Positions 57,132 to 64,000 of a DNA stretch of 64,000 nucleotides are shown piece by piece (the stretch's first letter is position 1; every line of letters begins with the position of its first letter). Source of the DNA: a virus. The DNA is taken from positions 1 through 64,000 of the IMG/VR virus record IMGVR_UViG_3300008625_001464; one strand, given 5' to 3'. The position numbers and the translations under genes were made by a program. The notes beneath the pieces were generated by a model that was not told the DNA's origin, ran no database searches, and worked only from the letters and a program-made list of their open reading frames with translations.

Positions 57132-58263
57132 TCAATGGGCACCCAAAGCGCTAAAAGATATGATCAATTTCGATGGTACTGCTCCTGAAATCGATTGGCG
57201 ACTCTTAGGACAGGGTCGGTTGCTGGATAGGTGCACACGTTCCAATCCAGAGCTCACTTTTATGATACCTTTCGCTGCAGATTCTTTATCACGGGTAATC
57301 AATTTATGTCTTGTTGTATCGCACTTATTGATGAACACCAGTTCAAAGATTCTTCTTACAATAGCAGACGTAAATTACACACTGGATGAATTACAAAATA
57401 ACCCGAGACTTGGTAACAACGGTAGAAACTGGAATTACGAGGGTTATTTTTTTGCTACGCTTGCTCAATGGTGGGGTGGCGACACCTTTGAAAAGGTAGC
57501 GCTTGGTCGGCTCACTGTAATATTACGACCCCGGAAACCTGGAGAACCATTTCATCGAACACTTTATCTTAATGATATGCTTGAGCAAGTTACAACTCGA
57601 TATGTCGCAAATTTAGACGCCGACGTCTTAATCGACGCATCGACGATCAGGCTGGCACAGACTATGTTAAGCACCACACTGGATGGAGATGGCGTTGCTG
57701 ATTTTATTTATCCATACGGTCATGGCCAGTATTCTTTAAGGGTATGGGCAAAGCACCAGCTTGAGACCTCAAGCGCCCCCGACGGCCACCGCGAAGCTGA
57801 AGAAGCAGCTTCAGCGGAGTTGGCATATGCAATCATTGAATTGATTGCAAAAGACAATATTGATTTGTTATATTATCAAAATACAATATTAGACGTAGTG
57901 AGTGTTCCCTGGTCATCGGCCTTTGGTCACATATTTTTTGCGAAGACAGAAGCTTATTTGAGGGCGTACGGAGAGAATGAGAATTTTGTTTCGTGGGGTG
58001 CTGAAGATATAGAGAGGTTTACTAGGTTTTCGAAGCTTGGGTTTAAAGTTATGAGATTTCCTTATCCTGTTGTACATCTCGAGCATCCTCGAGGTCTTGA
58101 TTCTGGAAAGTCTAATCCGCATTTTCAATCGAATGAAGACTTGTGGGTTTCGCTACAAGACAAAGATGTTGATTGGATCAAGAATTATTATGAAAATTGT
58201 GAATATTACAAAGCTCGAAAATGGAAGAGCCTGGACATGGGTGAATTATTTAAATGGCAATAG
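57121..58263 (+). CDS. GT-A glycosyltransferase, galactosyltransferase-C-like
   Basis: 380 residues from ATG 57121 (AAGGAAAT upstream; an earlier ATG at 57109 is too close to it). FMIPFAADSLSRVINLCLV, RPGEPFHRTLYLNDML-like centre, ANLDADVLID (DxD) and FVSWGAEDIERFTRFSKLGF with VVHLEHPRG. The WGAED motif is the catalytic region of GT7-type/polypeptide and galactosyltransferase C-terminal domains. It is clearly homologous to the gene at 59084; this pair flanks the fucosyltransferase. Confidence 0.85.
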   Translation: MSDSQWAPKALKDMINFDGTAPEIDWRLLGQGRLLDRCTRSNPELTFMIPFAADSLSRVINLCLVVSHLLMNTSSKILLTIADVNYTLDELQNNPRLGNNGRNWNYEGYFFATLAQWWGGDTFEKVALGRLTVILRPRKPGEPFHRTLYLNDMLEQVTTRYVANLDADVLIDASTIRLAQTMLSTTLDGDGVADFIYPYGHGQYSLRVWAKHQLETSSAPDGHREAEEAASAELAYAIIELIAKDNIDLLYYQNTILDVVSVPWSSAFGHIFFAKTEAYLRAYGENENFVSWGAEDIERFTRFSKLGFKVMRFPYPVVHLEHPRGLDSGKSNPHFQSNEDLWVSLQDKDVDWIKNYYENCEYYKARKWKSLDMGELFKWQ

Positions 58264-58274
58264 GTGAAAATTAG

Positions 58275-59075
58275 ATGTTTTTTTATTCTGAATTAGGAAA
58301 AAATGGAAGGATTGGAAATCAAATGTTCCAATATGCCACGCTTTTTGCGTTGGGCAAAAATAGACAAATTGACATTGGTATACCTGCCGCTGCAGTTGAG
58401 GTGTTTAAGAATACTACAAAGCCGCTTAGTATTGTTGAGGCCTTCCCCAATTTGTCCGCGAAAAAAATAGACGACATTGAGGCTAAAGGGCAATATCAAG
58501 AAGAGAGCTTTTTATTTTCACCAAACCTGTTTTTGTTAATGGACAATTGTGATATTCATGGTTACTTCCAGTCTCCCCTTTACTTCTCTAAATTCCAGGA
58601 GGAGTTGAGAGAAGAGTTTCAATTTAGCAGAGATATAGATTCTGTTGCTCAAGGAAAAATAGATGATATTCGATCTTCTGATTCTCTTGTATGTGCCGTA
58701 CATTTCAGGCGCTCCGATTATCTAGAGTTCCCAAATTTTCACACTAATCTAGAAGCAGAATACTACAACACGGCAATCTCGATTATGCTAAATAAATTTC
58801 CTGACATTAAATTTGTAGCGTTTTCAGATGATGCTGAGTGGCTTCAAGAGACTTTGCCCCCAGAGATTTTGGCTTCCCCAGGTGAAAACCAATTCGAAGA
58901 TATGTGTATGATGACTAAATGTGACGCTCACGTAATCGCTAATTCTTCGTTTAGCTGGTGGGGGGCTTGGTTATCAACAAGTACTAATCTTGTTATCGCG
59001 CCCCAGCGCTGGTTTGGTCCTGAGGGGCCGAAAGACTGGAGTACAATTTACCCACCGGGATGGGGCTTGCTGTAG
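58275..59075 (+). CDS. Alpha-1,2-fucosyltransferase-like protein (GT11)
   Basis: 266 residues. GKNGRIGNQMFQYATLFALG matches the GT11 N-terminal GGLGNQMFQYA signature, VCAVHFRRSDY is the HxRRxDY donor motif, and VIANSSFSWWGAWLS is the conserved C-terminal N-S-x-x-S-W-W block. It would transfer fucose from GDP-fucose to galactose. No GDP-fucose synthesis genes are in the window, so the host must supply the donor, or genes lie beyond the right edge. Confidence 0.92.
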   Translation: MFFYSELGKNGRIGNQMFQYATLFALGKNRQIDIGIPAAAVEVFKNTTKPLSIVEAFPNLSAKKIDDIEAKGQYQEESFLFSPNLFLLMDNCDIHGYFQSPLYFSKFQEELREEFQFSRDIDSVAQGKIDDIRSSDSLVCAVHFRRSDYLEFPNFHTNLEAEYYNTAISIMLNKFPDIKFVAFSDDAEWLQETLPPEILASPGENQFEDMCMMTKCDAHVIANSSFSWWGAWLSTSTNLVIAPQRWFGPEGPKDWSTIYPPGWGLL

Positions 59076-59083
59076 GAGAAATA

Positions 59084-60049
59084 ATGTCTTGGTTTCCAGA
59101 TGATATGAAAAATGCTGAGTGGGGTAACGTAGAGCTCGATACAGAGAGTACGTTATACAAATTGCTGTACCGTCCTGATGAGAAAAAACTCGACTTGAGC
59201 GATCACACATTTATTATTCCATATGCAACAGATTCTTATGTAAGATTATGGAATCTTGTAACCAGCGTTTTATACCTGCGAATTCATACATCTGCCAATA
59301 TACTGATTTTCGCAGCAGAAGACCCAACTCTCAATATAGAACAAAATTTAGTTGCTGGGTTACAAGGCTTGTACACACCGAATATTACAAATGAATTTCT
59401 CCAAAAATTTATTGAAAGAGTAAAAATAATAAGTGCTACTCGTTCGACTGATCAACCGTTCCATCGTACACGCTATTTGAATGAAATGTTGGCAGTCGTA
59501 GATACACCGTATGTCGTAAATTTCGATGCAGACATATTGCTTCCATTGGGAACAATGGCAGTTTCTGCATTGGCACTTAGAGATGAAAATGCTGACTTTG
59601 TTTATCCGTATGGTCATGGTAAGAACCAGCTTCGTCTTTTTATTGAAGATGACATGTCATCTGATAGAAAGATTGTAGACGCTATTATCCATTCTGATTT
59701 TGGTGGTATATTAAACGACCGCGGTCTTAGGTGGGGCGCAGCCTACGGCCAGGCGATATTTGCGAATACAGAGAAGTACAAACAAGCTGGCGGAGAAAAT
59801 GAGGAATTTATTTCGTGGGGTGCCGAAGATGTTGAACGGTTTGTAAGGTTTATGAAGCTAGAGTATAATGTTTTAAGGCTACCATCTATCGTTTATCACT
59901 TAGAGCACCCACGAGGTCCTGATTCTGGTGTGACAAATCCAGCATTTCGACACAATGAACAGCTGTGGGAAACGCTTCAAAAAATGAGCAAAGACGAATT
60001 GATTGAATATTACAGCAAGTGTGGCTACCTAAAGAATCGCGGTTGGTAA
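59084..60049 (+). CDS. GT-A glycosyltransferase, paralogue of the 57121 gene
   Basis: 321 residues from ATG 59084 (TAGGAGAAATA upstream). TFIIPYATDSYVRLWNLVTS, QPFHRTRYLNEMLAVVDTPY, VNFDADILL (DxD), FISWGAEDVERFVRFMKLEY and YHLEHPRGPDSGVTNP repeat the pattern of the earlier enzyme almost block by block. A duplication followed by divergence, presumably for different acceptors. Confidence 0.87.
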   Translation: MSWFPDDMKNAEWGNVELDTESTLYKLLYRPDEKKLDLSDHTFIIPYATDSYVRLWNLVTSVLYLRIHTSANILIFAAEDPTLNIEQNLVAGLQGLYTPNITNEFLQKFIERVKIISATRSTDQPFHRTRYLNEMLAVVDTPYVVNFDADILLPLGTMAVSALALRDENADFVYPYGHGKNQLRLFIEDDMSSDRKIVDAIIHSDFGGILNDRGLRWGAAYGQAIFANTEKYKQAGGENEEFISWGAEDVERFVRFMKLEYNVLRLPSIVYHLEHPRGPDSGVTNPAFRHNEQLWETLQKMSKDELIEYYSKCGYLKNRGW

Positions 60050-60053
60050 TAAA

Positions 60054-61451
60054 ATGAGTTTTGCTGATTATTTCAAGGAAGTGTTTTATAAAAGGTTGTT
60101 TCAACCCCAATTGCCAGCAACGAGACCTCGCAATAGAGCAGATTCTTTGTTAAAGGTATTCGAAATTCTGGACGAAAGAAGTAAGAATGGCCAAGATTTT
60201 TTTCGCATTGTAGAAACGGGTACTGCTAGAGCAGACCATGGCCATTTGTGCTTTGGCGGTGACGGATGCTGTACTTACATTTTTGATAAGTTTGTGAATC
60301 ATTATGATGGTGAAGTATTATCCGTTGATATCAATGAAAAAAATTGTCGGTATTCCACCTCTATTACTTCACAGAAAACAGTATTATACCATCAAGACTC
60401 CGTGGAGATGCTTTGGTCAATGCCAGAAGCCGACAAGGTGGACCTTCTTTATTTGGACACCATTGATTTTGATCCTGAAAATCCGTATCCTTCTATGTCT
60501 CAATGTATGAAAGAGCTTTGTGCTGCTATGAAAAATTTAAGACCTGAGTCCATAGTCATTATCGATTCTCATGATCCGCTCTTTACGGGAGGAAAGATGT
60601 GCAAGAGCTTGTACGTCAAGAACTTTATGAGTGATATAAAAGCAGATCTACTTTTTGAAGATTATCAAATTGGGTGGATTTTCGAAAGTGACGACACCAA
60701 TATAGACGAAAAAGATACCAGTACGAATAAAAACGTCGATATGTCTGTAATGACTGAGACTCGTCATGCCGCGGCTCAAGAATACGAATGGGCTGCGACA
60801 GTTGACTGGGTAGGACATGCTCTTCCTACTTTGAATCATTGGGTCGAGGAGAGGAATGATACAGAATATTGGTGCGGTGAATCGGGTGAAATGGCCAACC
60901 TAAATCAATTTTTTCTTAATGATGAAGATGTTTGGTTAAAATTTGCAAAAGAAATTCAGGATAAGACTTTGTTGGAAATTGGGGGGTCTTGTTTTGGAAC
61001 AGTGGCTAGATGGAGCTTTATAAAGACTCGTATACATATTGAGCCGTTGTTACCGAAGATTAATCCTTTCCTTGAGAAAGCGCTCCAAGGCCGCGACTCC
61101 TGGTACAAGGATGTAATCGAGTATCCAGTTTGTGCCGAAGAATTTATATCTGAGCTCGAAGATAGAATTGATGGGTGCATTTATACTAGAAATTGTCTTG
61201 ATCACACCAAGAATCCCTGGGCAATTTTAGACAATATTGGTCGGTATGCTAAAAAGGGTTGTTATTTGTTATTGTGGACTGAAATAGCACACCTCGATGG
61301 TGGGGATGTTGGTCATATAGACATAACTCATAATCCTGAAGATTTAGAGAGCTATATCAAGAATTTGGGCTTTGAAATTATAAGACCAGTCGTTGTTGGG
61401 AATTTAGAGCATACACTAGAATATGGTTGTTTTGCCATAAAGAATGAGTAA
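60054..61451 (+). CDS. Double-domain SAM-dependent methyltransferase-like protein
   Basis: 465 residues. The N-terminal domain has FRIVETGTARADHGHLCF (motif I: ETGTARADHG), GEVLSVDINEKNC and VDLLYLDTIDFDPEN, of a type seen in class I enzymes. The C-terminal domain has TLLEIGGSCFGTVARWSF (motif I: EIGGSCFG), IDGCIYTRNCLDHTKNPW and KKGCYLLLWTEIAHLDGGDV, typical of a second Rossmann methyltransferase. Two methyltransferases fused, or one active and one degenerate. Likely glycan methylation. Confidence 0.78.
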   Translation: MSFADYFKEVFYKRLFQPQLPATRPRNRADSLLKVFEILDERSKNGQDFFRIVETGTARADHGHLCFGGDGCCTYIFDKFVNHYDGEVLSVDINEKNCRYSTSITSQKTVLYHQDSVEMLWSMPEADKVDLLYLDTIDFDPENPYPSMSQCMKELCAAMKNLRPESIVIIDSHDPLFTGGKMCKSLYVKNFMSDIKADLLFEDYQIGWIFESDDTNIDEKDTSTNKNVDMSVMTETRHAAAQEYEWAATVDWVGHALPTLNHWVEERNDTEYWCGESGEMANLNQFFLNDEDVWLKFAKEIQDKTLLEIGGSCFGTVARWSFIKTRIHIEPLLPKINPFLEKALQGRDSWYKDVIEYPVCAEEFISELEDRIDGCIYTRNCLDHTKNPWAILDNIGRYAKKGCYLLLWTEIAHLDGGDVGHIDITHNPEDLESYIKNLGFEIIRPVVVGNLEHTLEYGCFAIKNE

Positions 61452-62229
61452 TATGGAATTTGAAACGATATATTGCAATTACGCTGATGAAAATTATGAG
61501 CATCATCAAAGAAACATGGTGAACCATGTGATTGAAAACGGTATATTCGATTACGTTTGTGACTACACAAGGGAATGGCTTGTGACGACAGAATTTTATA
61601 AAGAAAATAAGTCCATTTTAGATAGAGAGCGCTTAGCTGGGTATATGCTATGGAAACCGTTTATTATTTTAGACGTTTTAGAGAAAGCAAAAGAAAACCA
61701 GATTGTTGTTTATATGGACGTGGGTGATGTGCCCAACAAGGGTATTTCGGATTATGTAAAAAAATGGATGAAAAATAACGATTTATTAATTACGTTGGGC
61801 GGAAACAAAAATCGTCAAATGACGAAAAGAGACACCTTTATTTTAATGGATTGTGAAGAAGAAAAATATTATAACGCTATTCAAGTCGAGGCGGGTTTCT
61901 TTGCAGCAAAGAAAACTACAAGTAATATTGCTTTTATTCGGGAGTGGCTAGAATATTGTAAGGATGAGAGAATACTAACAGATATTCCAAACCAGCTCGG
62001 CGTCTCTAATTTTGATGAGTTTATAGATCATCGTCATGATCAAAGTATTTTGTCACTTTTACAAGTAAAATATAATATCCAAACATCTTCTAAGCATAGA
62101 GGATACGTGGGGTTTAACGTTAATATGCACAAAAAGGGTCACAAGTACGCAAATGGCGGGTCTAGTATTGGGACATCTGGGATATTTTCCCATTGGAATA
62201 ATCGTGGGGAGTGGAGAGCAGAAGAATGA
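61444..62229 (+). CDS. Putative GT-A-type transferase of the glycan locus
   Basis: 261 residues. LAGYMLWKPFIILDVLEK followed by IVVYMDVGD (DxD-like) and DHRHDQSILSLLQVKY matches a group of capsule/LPS transferase-like proteins with the pattern WKP-x-I-x-x...D-x-G-D...HR-D-Q-S. Overlaps neighbours by 8 and 4 bp. Donor and acceptor are unknown; the assignment rests on these three motifs only. Confidence 0.65.
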   Translation: MSNMEFETIYCNYADENYEHHQRNMVNHVIENGIFDYVCDYTREWLVTTEFYKENKSILDRERLAGYMLWKPFIILDVLEKAKENQIVVYMDVGDVPNKGISDYVKKWMKNNDLLITLGGNKNRQMTKRDTFILMDCEEEKYYNAIQVEAGFFAAKKTTSNIAFIREWLEYCKDERILTDIPNQLGVSNFDEFIDHRHDQSILSLLQVKYNIQTSSKHRGYVGFNVNMHKKGHKYANGGSSIGTSGIFSHWNNRGEWRAEE

Positions 62230-62552
62230 GTAGTGATAAAAAGACATATGTGTTTGATTTGGATAATACGCTATGCGACACGAAGCGAAACGCTGATGAT
62301 ACAGCGTGGGGGTATTTAGACTCTAAGCCACATCTCGACAGAATAGAGAGAGTAAATGAGCTGTTTCAACAAGGTCACACAATCATTATAGAGACAGCTC
62401 GTGGCTCGTTTTCCAAGGTTAATTGGTATATCCAGACCCATGAGCAATTAACGTCGTGGGGCCTGAAATTCCATCAGTTAAGAACGGGCGTAAAATTTGC
62501 TGCCGACTATTTTATTGATGACAAGGCAATAAATTCAGAGGAGTTTTTTTAG
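62226..62552 (+). CDS. HAD-like phosphatase of capsule/LPS type
   Basis: 108 residues from ATG 62226 (overlaps previous stop). YVFDLDNTLCDTK is HAD motif I, IIIETARGS supplies the Thr of motif II, and ADYFIDDKAI the C-terminal acidic motif. The short single-domain form is found beside capsule gene clusters, where it dephosphorylates sugar phosphates or acts on a carbohydrate intermediate. Confidence 0.84.
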   Translation: MSSDKKTYVFDLDNTLCDTKRNADDTAWGYLDSKPHLDRIERVNELFQQGHTIIIETARGSFSKVNWYIQTHEQLTSWGLKFHQLRTGVKFAADYFIDDKAINSEEFF

Positions 62553-63889
62553 TGGCCGCCGAGATAGCAGCTTCGAATAGGCACATACCACTTTTCAAAA
62601 AGACCTATTATGGTTTAGTTCCTTTTGAGAGACGATACGGAAGCGCTTTCGATAAGACTTACAAGTTCTTATGCGAGTCTGAGTCATGGACTTTGCAGAG
62701 ACTTCTAGATTATCAACACGTCCAATTTAAGCTACTCATTTCTCATGTGTATAAGAACGTTCCATATTATAGGCGTTTAATGAATGAAAGGGGTCTTACT
62801 ATTGATTCGTTTCGAACCATCGAAGACCTTCATTTGCTGCCGTATCTTACTAAAGAAATTATTAGAGACAATATTCAAGATCTAATCGCAACAAACATGA
62901 ATGATCGCCCGGTCGAGTTTAGAACAAGCGGCTCAACAGGAAAGAAGTTAGTATTCTATGGCACTGACGATCTTTATAAAAAAGAAGCCGCGTTTATTTT
63001 AAGGGCTTTTCGCTCCCACGGTGCGACGATGTACGATAAGCCCAGTGTGTGGATACGAAGGTACGTTCCTAAGAACAATAACTCTCCGCTTTGGTATTAC
63101 GATCATGAGCTCAGGCGCCTATACATGTCTGCTTACAATATCAATTCTGATACCATCAAGGATTATGTCACAGAGATTAATCGAAAGAAATATCACACTT
63201 TAGTTGGCTACCCGTCAAGCATCTATATTTTTGCATGTATGTGCGAAGAATCAGGCTTATATCCGGCCGGTATAGAGGCAATCCATGTAGCATCAGAAAA
63301 AATGCTGGATAAATGGAAAGACAAAATCGAAGAAGTTTTTGGGATAATTCCAAAGGCTCATTATGGTATGCAGGAAAAAGTTGTATTGCACCATCAGACG
63401 TCGCATTCGACTGCTTATATCGAAAATTTTGAGTATGGCATTACTGAATTTGATAATACCGAAGGTCAAAATGTTATTGTAGGTACAGGATTTTTAAATT
63501 ACTATATGCCTTTTATTCGATATCGCACAAGTGATGTGGGGATACTGAACCCGGATGGGGCCCCCTATCGTATGTTAGATATCGATGGAAGATGTGACGA
63601 TATTCTTGTTTCAAAAAATGGTGCCCGCCTTCCTGGTGTTAATTTTTATACGATGATGTACAAGATTGACGGTGTAAAAATGTTCCAGATTATTCAGAAG
63701 ACCAGGGAAACAATCGAATTTCTTTTAGTGCCCAATGAACACTACACAGAGGAAACGATATTAGAAATAACAACAGGCTTAAAACAGAGATTAGGAAATT
63801 TAGATATTAGTGTTCAAGTAGTCGAGAAAATCAAAAGAAGCCACGATACTGGCAAAATCAGGTGCATATTCAATGAGTGTGAAAGCTAA
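62552..63889 (+). CDS. CapK-like AMP-dependent ligase
   Basis: 445 residues, GTG start with GAGGAG upstream and overlapping the HAD gene by one base. FRTSGSTGKKLVFYGT (P-loop-like AMP-binding motif), AIHVASEKMLDKW, HYGMQEKVVLHHQ and FIRYRTSDVGILN match the phenylacetate-CoA-ligase/CapK family found in capsule loci. CapK proteins are thought to adenylate or transfer acyl or sugar-acid groups. The biochemical role of this group is not firmly known. Confidence 0.87.
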   Translation: MAAEIAASNRHIPLFKKTYYGLVPFERRYGSAFDKTYKFLCESESWTLQRLLDYQHVQFKLLISHVYKNVPYYRRLMNERGLTIDSFRTIEDLHLLPYLTKEIIRDNIQDLIATNMNDRPVEFRTSGSTGKKLVFYGTDDLYKKEAAFILRAFRSHGATMYDKPSVWIRRYVPKNNNSPLWYYDHELRRLYMSAYNINSDTIKDYVTEINRKKYHTLVGYPSSIYIFACMCEESGLYPAGIEAIHVASEKMLDKWKDKIEEVFGIIPKAHYGMQEKVVLHHQTSHSTAYIENFEYGITEFDNTEGQNVIVGTGFLNYYMPFIRYRTSDVGILNPDGAPYRMLDIDGRCDDILVSKNGARLPGVNFYTMMYKIDGVKMFQIIQKTRETIEFLLVPNEHYTEETILEITTGLKQRLGNLDISVQVVEKIKRSHDTGKIRCIFNECES

Positions 63890-64000
63890 AAAGCGGGTGA
63901 TGTCTTTAGAGCCCTACAACGTCGGAAAACGATTTGAATTACCCGTTGGGTGGGAATGCTTTGATTGGAATGAATCTGCATTTCCTCCAACTCCTCATGT
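63873..64000 (+). CDS. PLP-dependent aminotransferase, 3' end outside window
   Basis: The first about 42 residues are visible (ATG 63873, overlapping the previous gene by 17 bp). VMSLEPYNVGKRFELPVGWE and then FDWNESAFPPTPHV, where the D-W-N-E-(x)-(x)-PPTP pattern resembles the substrate-binding entry of histidinol-phosphate-type class I/II aminotransferases. It probably makes an amino sugar or related nucleotide-sugar precursor in this locus. Confidence 0.6.
   Translation, partial: MSVKAKKRVMSLEPYNVGKRFELPVGWECFDWNESAFPPTPH

Noticed and set aside
1-64000. CRISPR arrays, insertion sequences, integrase or attachment sites
   Set aside because: No regular spaced repeats, transposase or recombinase motifs were seen; the short repeats found are irregular in spacing.

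Overview
The window looks like an internal segment of a large tailed-phage genome infecting a Gram-negative host. The evidence is long runs of short co-directional genes with 1-14 bp stop/start overlaps, two giant fibre-type structural proteins, typical phage enzymes (PhoH-like, DinG-like helicase, Nudix, GIY-YIG) and many small orphans. Four encoded lipoproteins with Cys lipoboxes argue for a didermic host. No terminase, portal, major capsid, polymerase or integrase is visible, so this is only part of the genome. Almost everything is on the plus strand; four minus-strand genes stand out as moron-like insertions (GIY-YIG endonuclease, VWA lipoprotein, trypsin-like protease, sigma-region-4-like regulator).

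Layout. 0-10 kb: small unknown genes, a FkbM-like methyltransferase, and a MoxR-type AAA+ ATPase paired with a DUF2201-type HExxH/VWA protein. Four near-identical sigma70-type promoters (GTGCAA, exactly 17 bp, TAYAAT, then ATAAWTGAAGG) and an interspersed 18-bp repeat (GTAACATTTATGTCTCAC-like) mark this section. 10-16.4 kb: a dense train of mini-genes containing at least eight small 'VGD' SH3-like proteins, interrupted by an alpha/beta hydrolase, a DUF2061 membrane protein, a ferritin-like di-iron protein, a 2OG-Fe(II) oxygenase and an HD hydrolase. 16.6-24.9 kb: eleven otherwise unrelated proteins share an N-terminal leader close to MKITKRQLRRIIREE, surrounding a 943-residue membrane-associated protein. 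I infer a tagged set of virion-internal proteins, by analogy with T4 capsid-targeting leaders.

25-40.9 kb: accessory and stress genes. They include a VWA lipoprotein, a small heat-shock protein with its own terminator, a trypsin-like protease, a DinG-like helicase, a HIGH-motif nucleotidyltransferase and a Nudix protein. Next comes a complete YeaH (DUF444) - SpoVR/YcgB - PrkA/YeaG set followed by a divergent GroEL-like protein that appears to have lost its ATPase residues and a YkuK-type RNase H-fold protein. An Hc1-like protein, a sigma-region-4-like regulator and a PIN-PhoH protein end the section. 40.9-54.2 kb: receptor-binding/fibre locus (LamG lectin, 2148- and 1811-residue repeat proteins, C1q-like C-terminus). 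54.4-64 kb: a glycan locus with five glycosyltransferases (one a two-domain fusion, one GT11 fucosyltransferase-like), a likely sixth GT-A-type enzyme, a double methyltransferase, a HAD phosphatase, a CapK-like ligase and the start of an aminotransferase.

Interpretation. Two independent AAA+/VWA pairs, a GroEL-like protein, Hsp20 and PrkA/SpoVR in one phage suggest a heavy investment in protein remodelling and host stress physiology. The leader-tagged cluster and the PrkA-SpoVR-chaperonin cluster are the two strongest candidates for undescribed systems. All assignments come from reading motifs by eye; no database search was run.
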